Shown piece after piece: positions 23,701 to 31,512 of a DNA stretch of 64,000 nucleotides. The notes beneath the pieces were generated by a model. It ran no database searches and was not told where the DNA came from. It was given only the letters and a program-made list of their open reading frames with translations. Position numbers and translations under genes: made by a program. This DNA is from Antedon mediterranea (Eukaryota > Echinodermata > Crinoidea > Comatulida > Antedonidae): contig NC_092677.1 of NCBI RefSeq assembly GCF_964355755.1, positions 5,213,001 to 5,277,000 of the forward strand, given 5' to 3'. Positions within the stretch are counted from its first letter, which is position 1. The number at the start of each line of letters is the position of its first letter.

Positions 23701-26700
23701 AATCAGAAATTCAAAATATTATATACTATATCTTTATTGTTAGTTTGGTTAATTTATAGAACTAGCAGTGCTAAGTTTGTTGAAATGCTGTATTTTAAAT
23801 AATTAAATACAACCGTGATACTGCGTGCAAGATGTACGGTACAAACAAAAATTATTGCCTGATAAACTTTTTTTTTGTCTGACAATAATATTAATCAATA
23901 TATTTTAATCGCCAATAAGAAATACACATTCAAATATTACTTTTATATCAAGATATTTGTTTGTTTTATTTTTTTTTCTGATGAAATGGTACTGTTGTAT
24001 ATTATTATTGTGATAGTAATTTCATCCAAAATATACTATTTTTACTTTTACTAGATATGAAACTCAATGATTGTCTTGTGATAAACGGGGAAAAGGCAGT
24101 TTTAACTTGCAAGTATGGACTTGAGAATCAAGTGAAATATGTCAATTGGTATAAGAAGACAGGGGATGAATCTCAACAGAAGAAGATAGAGAAAGTACCA
24201 GAAAGATGTAAAGTAACTCATAATAGCCTTAATCAAACAAGCCTAGAGTTCCCGGAAGTGACATTGGCTGATGATGGGGAGTACATATGTGAACTTACAA
24301 CTGCTACAGAAATAACCAAAAGCAAACTTTCAGAAATACATAGATCATCTGCACACTTGCATGTACAGTGTAAGTAAATTGTGTATTAAGCTGGTTATTT
24401 ATCAATCAAATTGTGTAAAGGTAGTACAGTAGTTTGAAGAAATATCGTTTTACCTAATAATAGTGTAATAAGATAAGATAAGATAAGATAAGATAACTTT
24501 TATTGATCCTCAAAAAGGAAATTCATTGCTCGTCATAATAACAAAGAAAACACTATAAAAACAATAGCATAAAACCATTCATATAAAAACATCTAAAAAA
24601 TTACAATATAAAATTATCTTCTTGACTTCCTGTTGTACTGGATGATACCGGAGGGAATAAAGGATTTAGCAAATCGATTTGTTTTCACACTGAGGAGCCT
24701 CAATCTACCACTTGGATTAAGTTGGTCTATGATCACTTTGTGGAGAGGATGAGAGGCATCCGACTCAATGCGTTCGAAATCTTTCTGGAGGTGTTCTAGG
24801 TGCACATCGGTAAAGGAAGGCAGTTCCAGACCAATCATTTTACCAGCCCGACGGATGAAAGTTTCAAGGCGTCCTTTATTCCCTCCGGTAACATTACCAG
24901 CCCAACAGGAGAGGCAATACGTCCAAACACTACATATAACGGATCTATAGAACGAAAGTAACATCAAATCACAGGAGTTAAATTTATATAAAGTTCTCAT
25001 ACAATACATTCTGGGACTTAATTTTTTGCTGATGAAGTCTATATGGTCTCCCCAACTCAGTTTATCATTGAAAACAATTCCTAGATACTTGTACTGGTCA
25101 ACAATTTCAATTTCTTTACCTTTGATAGTGATTGGTTGAAAATTAAATTTATGTTTAGTCCTAAAATCAATGATCATCTCCTTTGTTTTTGATGCATTTA
25201 TTTGGAGATAATTATCGTCACAAAATTTAACAAATCTTTGTATTTCGCTACGATAATTTTCATCATTGTTTGAAACTATGAGACCAATAGTACTAGTGTC
25301 ATCAGCGAATTTAACAACGGGGCAAAGCTCATCATTTAAAGATCTGTAATCCGCCGTATACAAGGAATATAATTTAGGTGCGTTGACAGTACCCTGAGGA
25401 ACACCGGTGTCAGAGGTTACGATTTCTGACTTAACACCATTAATATTAACAAATTGTTTTCTATCACAAATGAAATTTAAAACTAAACGAACAATCGGAC
25501 GGGGAAACTCCATATTCAACATTTTGTCTGCTAAGATATGGGGTTGTATGGTATTAAACGCAGATTGAAAATCAAAATACATAATACGTGCCGAGTGGCC
25601 TTTCTTTACATTAACTAGATGTGAATACAATTTATGTAATTTAAAATAAATCGCATCACTGGTACTACGGAGTGATCGGTAAGCAAATTGCAACGGGTCT
25701 AACACTTTTTCAGCATAAGGTTGCATAATTTTTAAAATAATACGTTCCAATATTTTCATCGCGACAGACGTGAGTGCAACGGGTCTCAAATCATTCATGC
25801 TGTTAATCTTAGGTTTCTTAGGTACCGGTATTATGCATGAAAGTTTCCAAATATCCGGGAACGCATGATAAGAAAGACACATATTGAAAATAAATGTAAA
25901 TATGCCATCAAGGTGAGGAGAGCAGACCTTAAGTACTCGTGGTAGGATTCTATCCGGCCCAGCAGCCTTCGATGAATTGAGTTTCATGAATTCGTTATGT
26001 ACATCAGAAATGCTTATACTAAATTTGGGATCATCTTCAGTCACCCGACACAAGCTAAATAGAGCCTCTCTTTCTTTTTTAAAATCATGAACATTAAAAC
26101 GGTTATAAAATTCATTTAACTCATTAACATATTGCACAGTAACATTCGGAATCGAGGTGGGTGTATTACCACCGTTTGTGTAACCACTCATAAGTTTCAT
26201 ACCCTGCCAAACTTGTTTCATATTATTAGACCTGAAGTTATGTTCAACTTTTTTCCTATAAATGTTCTTCTGTTTCATTATTTCAGATTTAATCTCTCTA
26301 GTCAATATTTTCATACGATTAGAGTCGCCCATCTTAAAGGCTTTACGTTTCTCACACAACAGTAATTTAACGCCTTTCGTGATCCATGGCTTGTTGTTAG
26401 GGTAGATTTTCACTTTTTTAACTGGAACGCATTTATCAATACAAAAGTTTATGTACGAGCTCACTGCATAAGTAATACTATTCAAATCTTCATCCTCCGT
26501 AAAAATATCCCAATCGGTAGATTCAAATTCCGCTATCAGGGCTTCCTCGGCTTCAGGAGACCATTTACGTACATTAATAATTTTTGGTTGGCATGTCTTA
26601 TTTAACGGGCGATATTTAGGACTGATTGGCTTTTCTCTATGCTTTGGTAATATACAGTACTGTATATTCAATTTTCTTAAATACCCAAACAATGGTAGGC

Positions 26701-29700
26701 CTACAGGCACTATTTTGTTTGGATATTCCATAATATATATTGTCATATGATTTCAAACGGTTAATAAATTCATTAATATATGTTTATATTGTAAACTGAT
26801 TTCATCAAAATACCTTTAGATATGAAAATGAGTGATTGCCTTGCAACACATGGTGATAAAGCTGTGTTAACTTGCAAGTATGGAAGTGAGAAACCAGTAA
26901 AAGCTGTCAATTGGTACAAGAAGACTGGTGATCAAGACATAATGATATTTACTTCTGATAAGTCTCAAGAGAAAAAGATAAAAAATGTGCCAGAAAGATG
27001 TAAAGCAAATTTTAAGGAAACTGAAACAAGCTTAGAGTTTGAGAAAGTGTCATTGACCAATGCTGGAGAGTACATGTGTAAAGTGAAGGAAGAACTTCCA
27101 TCACATACAGCATCAGCACACTTGCATGTACAGTGTAAGTTGCTTTCTACATATTTCTTGTCTACATGAAAATTGATATTATAATACAATTGATTGACTT
27201 GAGGAATATAGTTAAAAATACCCATTTTGGTCTAAAGGCAATATGATACCTGTCAGATGAATTACTGTAATTGTGGGGTATTGTTTGATAAATTAAATGT
27301 TGTTTCCAACTTTGATGTACTGTACTGTATAATCCACAATTAATTGTAAAGACTTGAAAAAAGTTATCAACCTCCAGATCACTAACCCGGAACTCATACC
27401 TTTCGCTCACATAGCTTACACATAATATAATCATTGTTTATGAGTTATAACAATAATTTTCTTTATTCAAGTAGGGAGTTGTAATTACAATTTAATAATG
27501 ATTTTTGAGATGTTTTCAAGAGGGGGTCGAACATGATTTAATTCCATGTTTCAAGGAAATACATACATTATTTTATTAGATTAAATTGTTATTCAATTAA
27601 TGTTGAAGGCTAGGCTGATGCAACATTTGGTACTCCCTTTTGACTGGTGGAGCAGGAAAATTCAGAACTGGGTTAGTATTGGAATTCATAACAAATTATG
27701 ACACCTAGCTTGTCATTAATTTCCATTCCCTTATTTTTATAGGCGATGTGTTTACTGAACAAGTTAAAACACACAGGTAAATTGATTTCCATTCAAAAAA
27801 ATTATTTTCTAGTCTATTTTATTTTTGAAAGTCAACATCTAGGTTTGAATTTGACTTTAAAATAACTTCTTAATTTAAGAGAATTATCTTGAAATTGTAC
27901 TAAAATTTATACATCTCTACATTTTTCTCCTTTTAGACACCCTGCAGTAGTCTTTATAAATTCTCATTTTATCATCTTTTGTGAGGAAAATAACTCAGAT
28001 GTGATAATGAGAAGAGGAAAATTGAAAGGCAAGAGTTTGATTGAATGGGAAGAAACACAAATCATTTTAAATGAAAAGGAAACAAGGTAATTAGTATTGT
28101 GTTGACCGACATTGGCAAACATTGTTTGCTGGTCATTATATTTCATACATTTAAGAAATCAATTATTAAGTTTCATTTGCTATGTTATTACCAATGACAT
28201 TAATATCTAAGAACATTTGTAAATTTTATTTAGAAACAACTACGGTACAAAAGATGTCTCCAAAAAGTGGACAATATTGATTCTAAAAATGTGAAACATT
28301 TTTTTTAATAATTCTACAAATTTACTATACAGTTTTCAGAATCTAGTACCAATTGTGACAGATAAGAAAAATGGAAAAATGATTCTAATGTGTGTTAGAC
28401 AAAATAACAACACAAAAGAGAGGAAGATAATAAGGATGAAATCTGATGATAATGGAGAGAATTGGAAAGAACCAGAAGATGTACAATTGGATTTGAAAGG
28501 CTTACCCATAGATTTTATAAGTTAGTATAAATTTGTATTGAAGTTGATATTAAATATCTGAGCTGTACATCGTGGTTTTGAATATTAGTAATATTCAAAA
28601 CCATGATTTGTGCCTCTATGTAGGTAAATTTTTTATACTTTTCTAATTTCAGTACTATTATTATTTAGATTATAAACCCATTTACTGATACCATACACAA
28701 GAAGCAACAATTGAAACAACCAGTTTTTCACAAATGTTTTATGTACTTACCAAAATACTGATTTGTTATAGGGGTTTTGTGTATGTTTTTTAAATAACAT
28801 TGTATAAAGAAAATGTTTAATTTTATCTATCTTGTTGCTTGTTGAACAATTTTAATATATATTTTTTTTACTTTATGTAGTAAACAGTATAAATGTTTGC
28901 AATTATATGAAATATGTATAAATTGTTTTTCAGGCCTTGGTCATGGTGTATGCTTACATTCAGGAAAATTGGTTGTTGCAGGAGTATGGATGCTAAAGGA
29001 TAATGAAAGCATAGAAAGTAATTTAATTAAATAATCTTATAAATTAAGGAGGTCCCCAAATATTTATTATGTACATTGGTGATCGTTGTTGAACTGTATA
29101 ATTCCTTAAATGATTATATTTGTTTTAGATATGTCAAAGATCTTTAAACTCCTCCAGTCTGCTCGCTTGAATTGTGTCATCTGTGAACCATGCATTAATT
29201 CTTAATTTGAATTCAATAATAACTCATCACAATGACCCAAGAACAGCAGTTGATCTAAACATTTGTTTCTGTTTATAAAGTCCAGTACTATATCAACCTG
29301 CATGGAGAGATAATAGTTAACACAAATGTTGCTGAGGTTTTCATGTTTATGGTTTGCCTTTTTTTTATTGGAAATTGTTGTTTATTTTTCAGAAAAACTG
29401 TGTGTGATGACAAGTACTGATGATGGTGACACCTGGGATATTGTAACAGCTGTTAAACCACAAGATGCTACTTTAGGAGAACACACACAAGTAAGAAACT
29501 TGGAAATGCCTAGGGTTTCATTTCTAATGATCATGCCATTTTGTCATATACAGTAATATGTGTGGTGTTCCACAGGGATCCATCCTTGGTCCGCTTTTAT
29601 TTCTGTTATTTATTAATGATTTAAATTATATTAGTGATTGTGCTGAAATTGTTATGTTTGCAGATGATACAAGTTTATTTATTAATCATAAGGACATCTA

Positions 29701-31512
29701 CCAAGCTATTATTTTAATGAATCAAGAACTTACTAAAATTGCAAACTGGTTAAAATCAAATAAGCTTTCGTTAAATATTAAAAAAACCAAATTTATTATT
29801 TTTCGTTCAGTTAATAAACTAATCCCCCCCAACATTCCTAAATTATATTACGGCATCAGCGAAATTGAAAGAACTAAAGCAACAACATTTCTTGGCATTT
29901 TTATTGACGAATACTTATCTTTTATTTCTCATATTAATACAATTTCATTAAAACTATCAAGAGTGGTCGGTGTCCTCAATAAACTCAAACATGCCTTGCC
30001 TTCCTCCGTTTTACTATTAATTTATAAATCACTCTTTTTGCCACATTTAATTTATGGTATAACCGTTTGGGGTTTTACTTCAAAAATTAATTTAAACCGT
30101 ATTTATATTTTGCAAAAAAGAGCTTTAAGATCAGTTTATAATGTTCATTACCTCCACCATTCTGCTCCTCTTTTTGTCTTATCTAATACACTTAATATTT
30201 ACGACTTACTTACAAAAAATGTTGCTTTATTTATGTTTAAATTCAAACATAATCAACTGCCCAGAATTTTTGATACTTATTTTCAAACTTTTAGTTCAGT
30301 TCATAATTATAATACCAGAAATAAATTTGATTATGCTTATGATTGTTTTAATACGGAGGTTGGCAAGCATGATATAACTTTTCAAGGACCAAAAATTTGG
30401 AATTCTTTACCAGATGAAATTAAAATTATTAATTTTATATCTTCATTTAAGTTCAAACTACATGAATACCTTGTTTCTACTATTATTATTTAAGTTGATC
30501 ATATATCTGTCTTAAGTCAAATAATAACTGCATTTGTTAAGTTAAATGTCTTTTTATGTTCATTATCATATATTATATTTATTTCTTACCTTACCTTACT
30601 TTTAATTATGTTGCCAGGACCCCACATTTTAAAGCTTAAGCTTCCTGTGGGGTACCCCTTTTTCTCATTTATTATCTATTATTTTTAGAAAATGTTAACT
30701 GTTTTTTTGTGTTTTTATTTGAGAAATAAAAATTATTGATTGATTGATTGATATGATTTGTTTATTAGGTTGTTGAATATGCAAATGATGATGTTTACAT
30801 CAGTTGTTCATTGGAGGAATGTAAACAGCGTTTCCATGTATACAGTGAAGAAGGATTTAAAGCGTTTGATGTCAAGACTGAGGATGCACAATTAGAGGCA
30901 AATCCAGAGTGCCAGGTATACTCTACAATCTTGTTCTATTCTACCTAAGTTATTGCGTTCTACTGCATTTATTAGCGTGTGGACGACAGGTATATAGTAT
31001 CACACGGTTTGCCTTGTGTGTAATTTAACATCGTTTTTATGCTGAAGTGGGAAATTAGTATTATAGAGGATACGCGAAACAAACATACCCCATAGTTATT
31101 TGAACATTATTTAAAGGATTTTTAAATTGCAATACTTGCAATTATTTGCTTTAACATTTATATGATGATAATATAATGTTATGTTATTTTGAATTATATT
31201 ATTATCTAGGGTGGTATTGTACGCTTAACAACAAAGACTAATAAGTTCTACCAAGTAGCAGTGACAAGTCATGGAAACGAGACAAACAAGGAGCTTACAC
31301 TTTACTTAAGTAAAGATGGTTGTAAAACCTGGTGTCAGTTTAACACACTAGGTGCAGTGAATGCAGAAGAATCTGACCTAGCTTACTACAGTGTAAAAGA
31401 AGGAGAAGAACAAGCAAAAGGAATAGTGTGTGTTTACAGTTATGGTTCAGAAACAAAGGGGTATAATATTGGAATGCAGTTGATTCCTAACAAAGAAATT
31501 ATGTTAATGTAA
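8376..31512 (+). CDS. Gene A: Ig receptor fused to a sialidase-like domain (23 exons)
   Basis: All exons keep one frame: 8376-8705, 9965-10273, 10480-10704, 15525-15602, 15804-16064, 16339-16372, 16882-17044, 17583-17637, 19172-19190, 20858-20877, 21257-21388, 21626-21937, 22208-22534, 22931-23248, 24055-24369, 26820-27134, 27743-27776, 27937-28086, 28333-28520, 28934-29017, 29393-29490, 30769-30915, 31210-31512 (TAA). That gives about 1,405 residues without a signal exon. Order: Ig x3, membrane span, half Ig plus Cys-rich hydrophobic segment, hydrophilic tail, half Ig, Ig x5, sialidase. Gene B repeats almost every exon length and phase, which supports one transcript. Membrane topology is uncertain, and a second promoter or alternative isoforms are possible. 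The individual exons are described separately. Confidence 0.65.
9805..9849 (+). pseudogene. Partial duplicate of Ig2 exon in the intron
   Basis: 45 bp (CTGTCTATGAAGGTCAATCA and flanks) repeat the Ig2 exon segment at 9995-10039 with one mismatch, 190 bp upstream of it. The sequence just after it (AGTAAATCTG) looks more like gene B and D Ig2 than gene A Ig2. It lacks an acceptor and the rest of the domain, so it is an exon relic. Confidence 0.75.
9965..10273 (+). CDS. Gene A exon: Ig domain 2 (I-set/C2-like)
   Basis: A 309-bp phase 1-1 exon (TAATCAG acceptor, GTATGT donor). Features are LDQPLLDASASTVYEGQSV, TFTCS (B Cys), ITWYIDGQTVN (C Trp), ILKIKSVTGEDDSGRYTCKA (the D-x-G-x-Y-x-C signature) and NIIVY. 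It is a strongly canonical I-set-like domain. The homologous exons are 52619-52912 (gene B) and 36089-36388 minus (gene D). Confidence 0.92.
10480..10704 (+). CDS. Gene A exon: compact Ig domain 3
   Basis: A 225-bp phase 1-1 exon, exactly the same length as in genes B and D. It encodes a short C2-type Ig domain: GLATCTAEGHPKPSSVLI, LQDGEVVKEG, TIEINDEICQTNLICYTENE, TLQNCTEG. It has several N-linked sequons (NNT, NKT, NVT, NCT). It is the membrane-proximal ectodomain in gene D, so probably here too. Confidence 0.88.
11251..11535. mobile_element. Small TIR element (MITE) inside the LINE remnant
   Basis: It interrupts the LINE reading between the RPVS and NLP motifs, which are normally adjacent in reverse transcriptases. 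The ends are imperfect inverted repeats: GGCTGTGTTCGGACG on the left and, complemented, GGAGCCCGTTTGGACG on the right. It has no coding capacity. Confidence 0.6.
11629..12711. mobile_element. TIR element with G-run ends (CAGGCCCGTAGCCAGG)
   Basis: A 1,083-bp element. The left end CAGGCCCGTAGCCAGG is followed by a G-run. The right end is CCTGGCTACGGCCCTG preceded by a C-run. Both sides are flanked by TATCA (11624-11628 and 12712-12716), a likely target duplication. It splits the LINE pseudogene, so it inserted later. Open frames inside on the minus strand (11681-12010, 12278-12610) show no recognisable domain. Confidence 0.78.
13478..14110. repeat. Dispersed repeat with tRNA-like promoter word (SINE/MITE-like)
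   Basis: It starts with CACTCCGAGAGTGCATA and holds TTCACTACAAGCATTTTTAT, TTTGGTGTAATGGTTATGTA and GGTCCAGAATTGGGACTGTG. The same phrases recur in the same order at about 57580-58080 in gene B, in a different intron. The complement of 15121-15190 also contains GGTGTAATGGTTATGTATCC, so this repeat family occurs at least three times here. Confidence 0.6.
14750..15335. repeat. Dispersed repeat bounded by inverted CCTCCGCC/GGCGGAGG
   Basis: ACCTCCGCCAAGGAGGTTATG at 14760 and GTAGGCGGAGGTTTATACTCTC near 15300 form inverted ends. Inside are two copies of a GGTCA...AGGTCA phrase next to CCACAGTTTTTATCC. A tRNA-like stretch lies on the minus strand at about 15121-15190 (A-box-like GTGTAATGGTTATG, B-box-like GGTTCAAGTCC). 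This fits a SINE or MITE composite. Confidence 0.55.
15525..15602 (+). CDS. Gene A exon: transmembrane segment
   Basis: A 78-bp phase 1-1 exon encoding EGLGSFYIILIVL followed by VCVALLLWLLLLV, one continuous hydrophobic run long enough to cross a membrane. The next exon adds YFILYKN. Gene B has the same exon at 54525-54593 (SLYIVLIVVGLLLTWLLLLV). Because both ends are phase 1 it can be skipped without breaking the frame, so membrane and non-membrane isoforms are possible. Confidence 0.85.
15804..16064 (+). CDS. Gene A exon: half Ig domain plus Cys-rich hydrophobic segment
   Basis: A 261-bp phase 1-1 exon, the same length as in gene B (54771-55031). It reads YFILYKNIEWSNTDIDTVTV, then EGGKPVEMSWKYRP and FKTVEIRKDNKVLG, which look like strands A to C' of an Ig domain with no B-strand Cys. 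Then comes CQFACYCCLYFCGFFCIEYC and KKS. The last part is either a second membrane span or a cluster of lipid-modified cysteines, followed by basic residues. The missing Ig half seems to be the exon at 21257. Unusual, but conserved in both genes. Confidence 0.82.
16339..17637 (+). CDS. Gene A exons: hydrophilic (probably cytoplasmic) tail
   Basis: Three exons: 16339-16372 (FEYNNKDKKKHR, phase 1 to 2), 16882-17044 (SERE, EPDGADVPLVVIKSSSPNQS, ETEDTAALPKSGETSK, phase 2 to 0) and 17583-17637 (TNPVDEDSELLAEHHETS, phase 0 to 1). The stretch is basic at first, then acidic. EDSELL fits the acidic dileucine sorting motif ([DE]xxxL[LI]), which is normally read by AP adaptors on the cytosolic side. Gene B keeps the motif (EDIKLL) although its neighbours differ. 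That suggests a cytosolic location for this part. Confidence 0.75.
16413..16660 (+). repeat. tRNA-derived SINE
   Basis: It begins with a tRNA-like head: A box TAGCCGAGTGGTTAGG and B box GGGTTCAATTCCC. A non-tRNA body follows, with AAAGAAACTGGCCACCCTAC and CTCCTAACAGCTCATTCC. A second copy lies at 56172-56400 with the same order. It sits in the intron between gene A exons 16372 and 16882. It is not a functional tRNA gene, because the stem pairing and length are wrong and the body is repeated elsewhere. Confidence 0.75.
17638..19171. other. Gene A intron; possible minus-strand SINE remnant at 18480-18640
   Basis: No exon recognised. On the minus strand near 18540 the words CCGGGTTCAAATC (B-box-like) and AGTCGCTATCCAATGGGG hint at a degraded tRNA-derived repeat. 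Short AATC/GATT microsatellites occur near 17775 and 18945. Confidence 0.35.
19172..20877 (+). CDS. Gene A mini-exons linking tail to distal Ig domains
   Basis: Two tiny exons: 19172-19190 (19 bp, AKDLNER, phase 1 to 2) and 20858-20877 (20 bp, SKTSYS, phase 2 to 1). Both have good splice sites (TTCTAG/GTAATG and TTACAG/GTAAGT). Gene B has the same two exons with identical lengths and phases (56005-56023 AKDSNER, 58302-58321 SKTSYS). Together their phases bridge the tail exon to the half-Ig exon. Their conservation is the main evidence that the upstream receptor half and the downstream Ig-sialidase half form one transcript. Confidence 0.75.
21257..21388 (+). CDS. Gene A exon: C-terminal half of an Ig domain
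   Basis: A 132-bp phase 1-1 exon, same length in gene B (58419-58550). It holds GRGRISLTVSNPVRYDSGEY followed by NCSI, the E to F strands with the D-x-G-x-Y-x-C signature, and then a G strand. It has no A to C strands of its own. The best partner is the half domain at 15804-16064. An N-linked sequon (NCS) lies at the F strand. Confidence 0.83.
21626..21937 (+). CDS. Gene A exon: Ig domain (IEMIDPKYS type)
   Basis: A 312-bp phase 1-1 exon. IEMIDPKYSAEQG, FEMKCRY (B Cys), YKWKKIKEDGT (C Trp), ILSLKIKKVILGNAGKYQCE (F Cys) and LTVK. It is a full Ig domain with both cysteines. Gene B 58760-59074 is a close copy, many stretches being identical, which suggests recent duplication or gene conversion. 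Confidence 0.88.
22208..22534 (+). CDS. Gene A exon: Ig domain (AIKIDIPDV type)
   Basis: A 327-bp phase 1-1 exon, identical in length to gene B 59870-60196. AIKIDIPDVITNESV, VKLFLNLTY where the B-strand Cys is not at the usual place, VKWYKQGKGE (C Trp), VYLKINNVESKDAGKYACEV (F Cys). An extra Cys (PGCQSAY) precedes the E strand. It carries an N-linked sequon (NLT), which suits a lumenal or extracellular location if used. Confidence 0.86.
22931..23248 (+). CDS. Gene A exon: Ig domain (VLTMETSEL type)
   Basis: A 318-bp phase 1-1 exon. TSELHCVVGGTATIPFYVS, with the B-strand Cys early, FIFYKFELDKWKK in the C strand, GFLEISKVKSSDAGDYRCQC (F Cys) and VIKG. The gene B partner is 61197-61517. A canonical V/I-set F-strand signature is present. 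Confidence 0.86.
24055..24369 (+). CDS. Gene A exon: Ig domain (MKLNDCL type, copy 1)
   Basis: A 315-bp phase 1-1 exon. MKLNDCLVINGEKAVLTCKY (B Cys), VNWYKKTGDE (C Trp), TSLEFPEVTLADDGEYICEL (F Cys), LHVQ. The next exon (26820-27134) is a tandem copy of the same length. Gene B has only one such exon (62125-62451). Confidence 0.88.
24471..26660 (-). mobile_element. 5'-truncated LINE (CR1/L2/Rex-like) in a gene A intron
   Basis: An antisense element. Its long frame (stop near 24614) has SSKAAGPDRILPRVLKVC, FDFQSAFNTIQP, TGVPQGTVNAP and the catalytic VKFADDTS, followed by a C-terminal thumb region. The endonuclease is missing except for a short end. The 3' end is AATAAAAG followed by a TTATC tandem tail at 24471-24500, as in LINEs that end in short repeats rather than poly(A). 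It lies between two duplicated Ig exons. The RT frame is intact, so the insertion is young. The 5' limit near 26650 is approximate. Confidence 0.85.
26820..27134 (+). CDS. Gene A exon: Ig domain (MKMSDCL type, copy 2)
   Basis: A 315-bp phase 1-1 exon, the tandem paralogue of 24055-24369. MKMSDCLATHGDKAVLTCKY, VNWYKKTGD, TSLEFEKVSLTNAGEYMCKV, LHVQ. Its middle differs, with IMIFTSDKSQEKK inserted where copy 1 has ESQQKK, while the far end is shorter, so total length is unchanged. Confidence 0.88.
27743..28086 (+). CDS. Gene A exons: start of the sialidase-like domain
   Basis: Exon 27743-27776 (DVFTEQVKTH, phase 1 to 2) and exon 27937-28086 (phase 2 to 2). Across the junction the protein reads HRHPAVVFINSHFIIFCEEN, then NSDVIMRRGKLKGKSLIEWE. 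This matches the start of animal NEU-type sialidases: the Arg-x-Pro box, the Phe/Cys-Glu-Glu strand, a possible acid/base Asp, then the RRG and xxW words. The first catalytic Arg position is kept. Gene B has the same pair (62725-62770 and 63641-63790). Confidence 0.8.
28333..28520 (+). CDS. Gene A exon: sialidase-like domain with Asp box
   Basis: A 188-bp exon (phase 2 to 1, acceptor CTATACAG, donor GTTAGT). SFQNLVPIVTDKKNGKMILM resembles the NPxP...G.L.LFF strand of NEU enzymes. IIRMKSDDNGENWKEPEDV carries an Asp box (S-x-D-x-G-x-x-W). No membrane segment or Ig feature. Confidence 0.8.
28569..28607. repeat. Intronic hairpin (18-bp arms, 3-nt loop)
   Basis: Arms ATCGTGGTTTTGAATATT (28569-28586) and AATATTCAAAACCATGAT (28590-28607) pair with a single G.T (G.U in RNA) position and an AGT loop. 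It lies 49 bp after the sialidase exon donor. Confidence 0.85.
28934..29017 (+). CDS. Gene A exon: sialidase-like GxGHG segment
   Basis: An 84-bp phase 1-1 exon reading SLGHGVCLHSGKLVVAG, then VWMLKDNESIE. It matches the highly conserved GPGHGxQLxSGRLVVPA segment of animal sialidases, with Pro lost. Confidence 0.82.
29393..29490 (+). CDS. Gene A exon: sialidase-like Asp box and Glu segment
   Basis: A 98-bp exon (phase 1 to 0). KLCVMTSTDDGDTWDIV has a perfect Asp box (STDDGDTW). The end, LGEHTQ, continues in the next exon as VVEY and lines up with the GECQVAE segment of NEU enzymes, where the catalytic Glu lies. That Glu appears to be kept. Confidence 0.82.
29550..30750 (+). mobile_element. 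5'-truncated LINE (jockey/CR1-like) in a gene A intron
   Basis: A sense-strand frame 29558-30493 starts inside the RT palm: CGVPQGSILGPLLFLLFIND, catalytic VMFADDTS, ANWLKSNKLSLNIKKTK, FLGIFIDE, and ends with the usual FQGPKIWNSLPDEI segment. A short 3' UTR leads to AATAAAAATTATTGATTGAT, a TTGA-type tandem tail ending near 30750. The whole N-terminus is missing, so it is dead on arrival. It lies 18 bp before the next sialidase exon, so its tail lies against the acceptor region. Confidence 0.85.
30769..30915 (+). CDS. Gene A exon: sialidase-like domain, divergent active-site segment
   Basis: A 147-bp phase 0-0 exon. VVEYANDDVYISCSLEECKQ aligns by eye with the NEU segment ending in N-A-R, but has I-S-C there, so the second triad Arg appears lost. 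YSEEGFKAFD is a degraded Asp box and NPECQ matches the GCQGS turn. The acceptor (TTTATTAG) sits just behind the LINE tail. Confidence 0.8.
31210..31512 (+). CDS. Gene A last exon: end of sialidase-like domain, stop TAA
   Basis: 303 bp, phase 0 at the acceptor (TATCTAG). GGIVRL, VAVTSHGNETNKELTLYLSK (the third triad Arg position seems to be Lys), SKDGCKTW (Asp-box-like), EESDLAYYS (NEU enzymes have YSDL with the nucleophile Tyr; here it is Glu), then IGMQLIPNKEIMLM and stop at 31510-31512. AATAAA words at 31761 and 31771 are likely poly(A) signals. The fold is kept, but catalysis is doubtful. Confidence 0.82.
   Translation, partial: GGIVRLTTKTNKFYQVAVTSHGNETNKELTLYLSKDGCKTWCQFNTLGAVNAEESDLAYYSVKEGEEQAKGIVCVYSYGSETKGYNIGMQLIPNKEIMLM

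Noticed and set aside
27743-31512. Bacterial origin of the sialidase exons by recent transfer
   Set aside because: The exons are many, small and spliced, and the motifs resemble animal NEU enzymes. Composition equals that of the neighbours.
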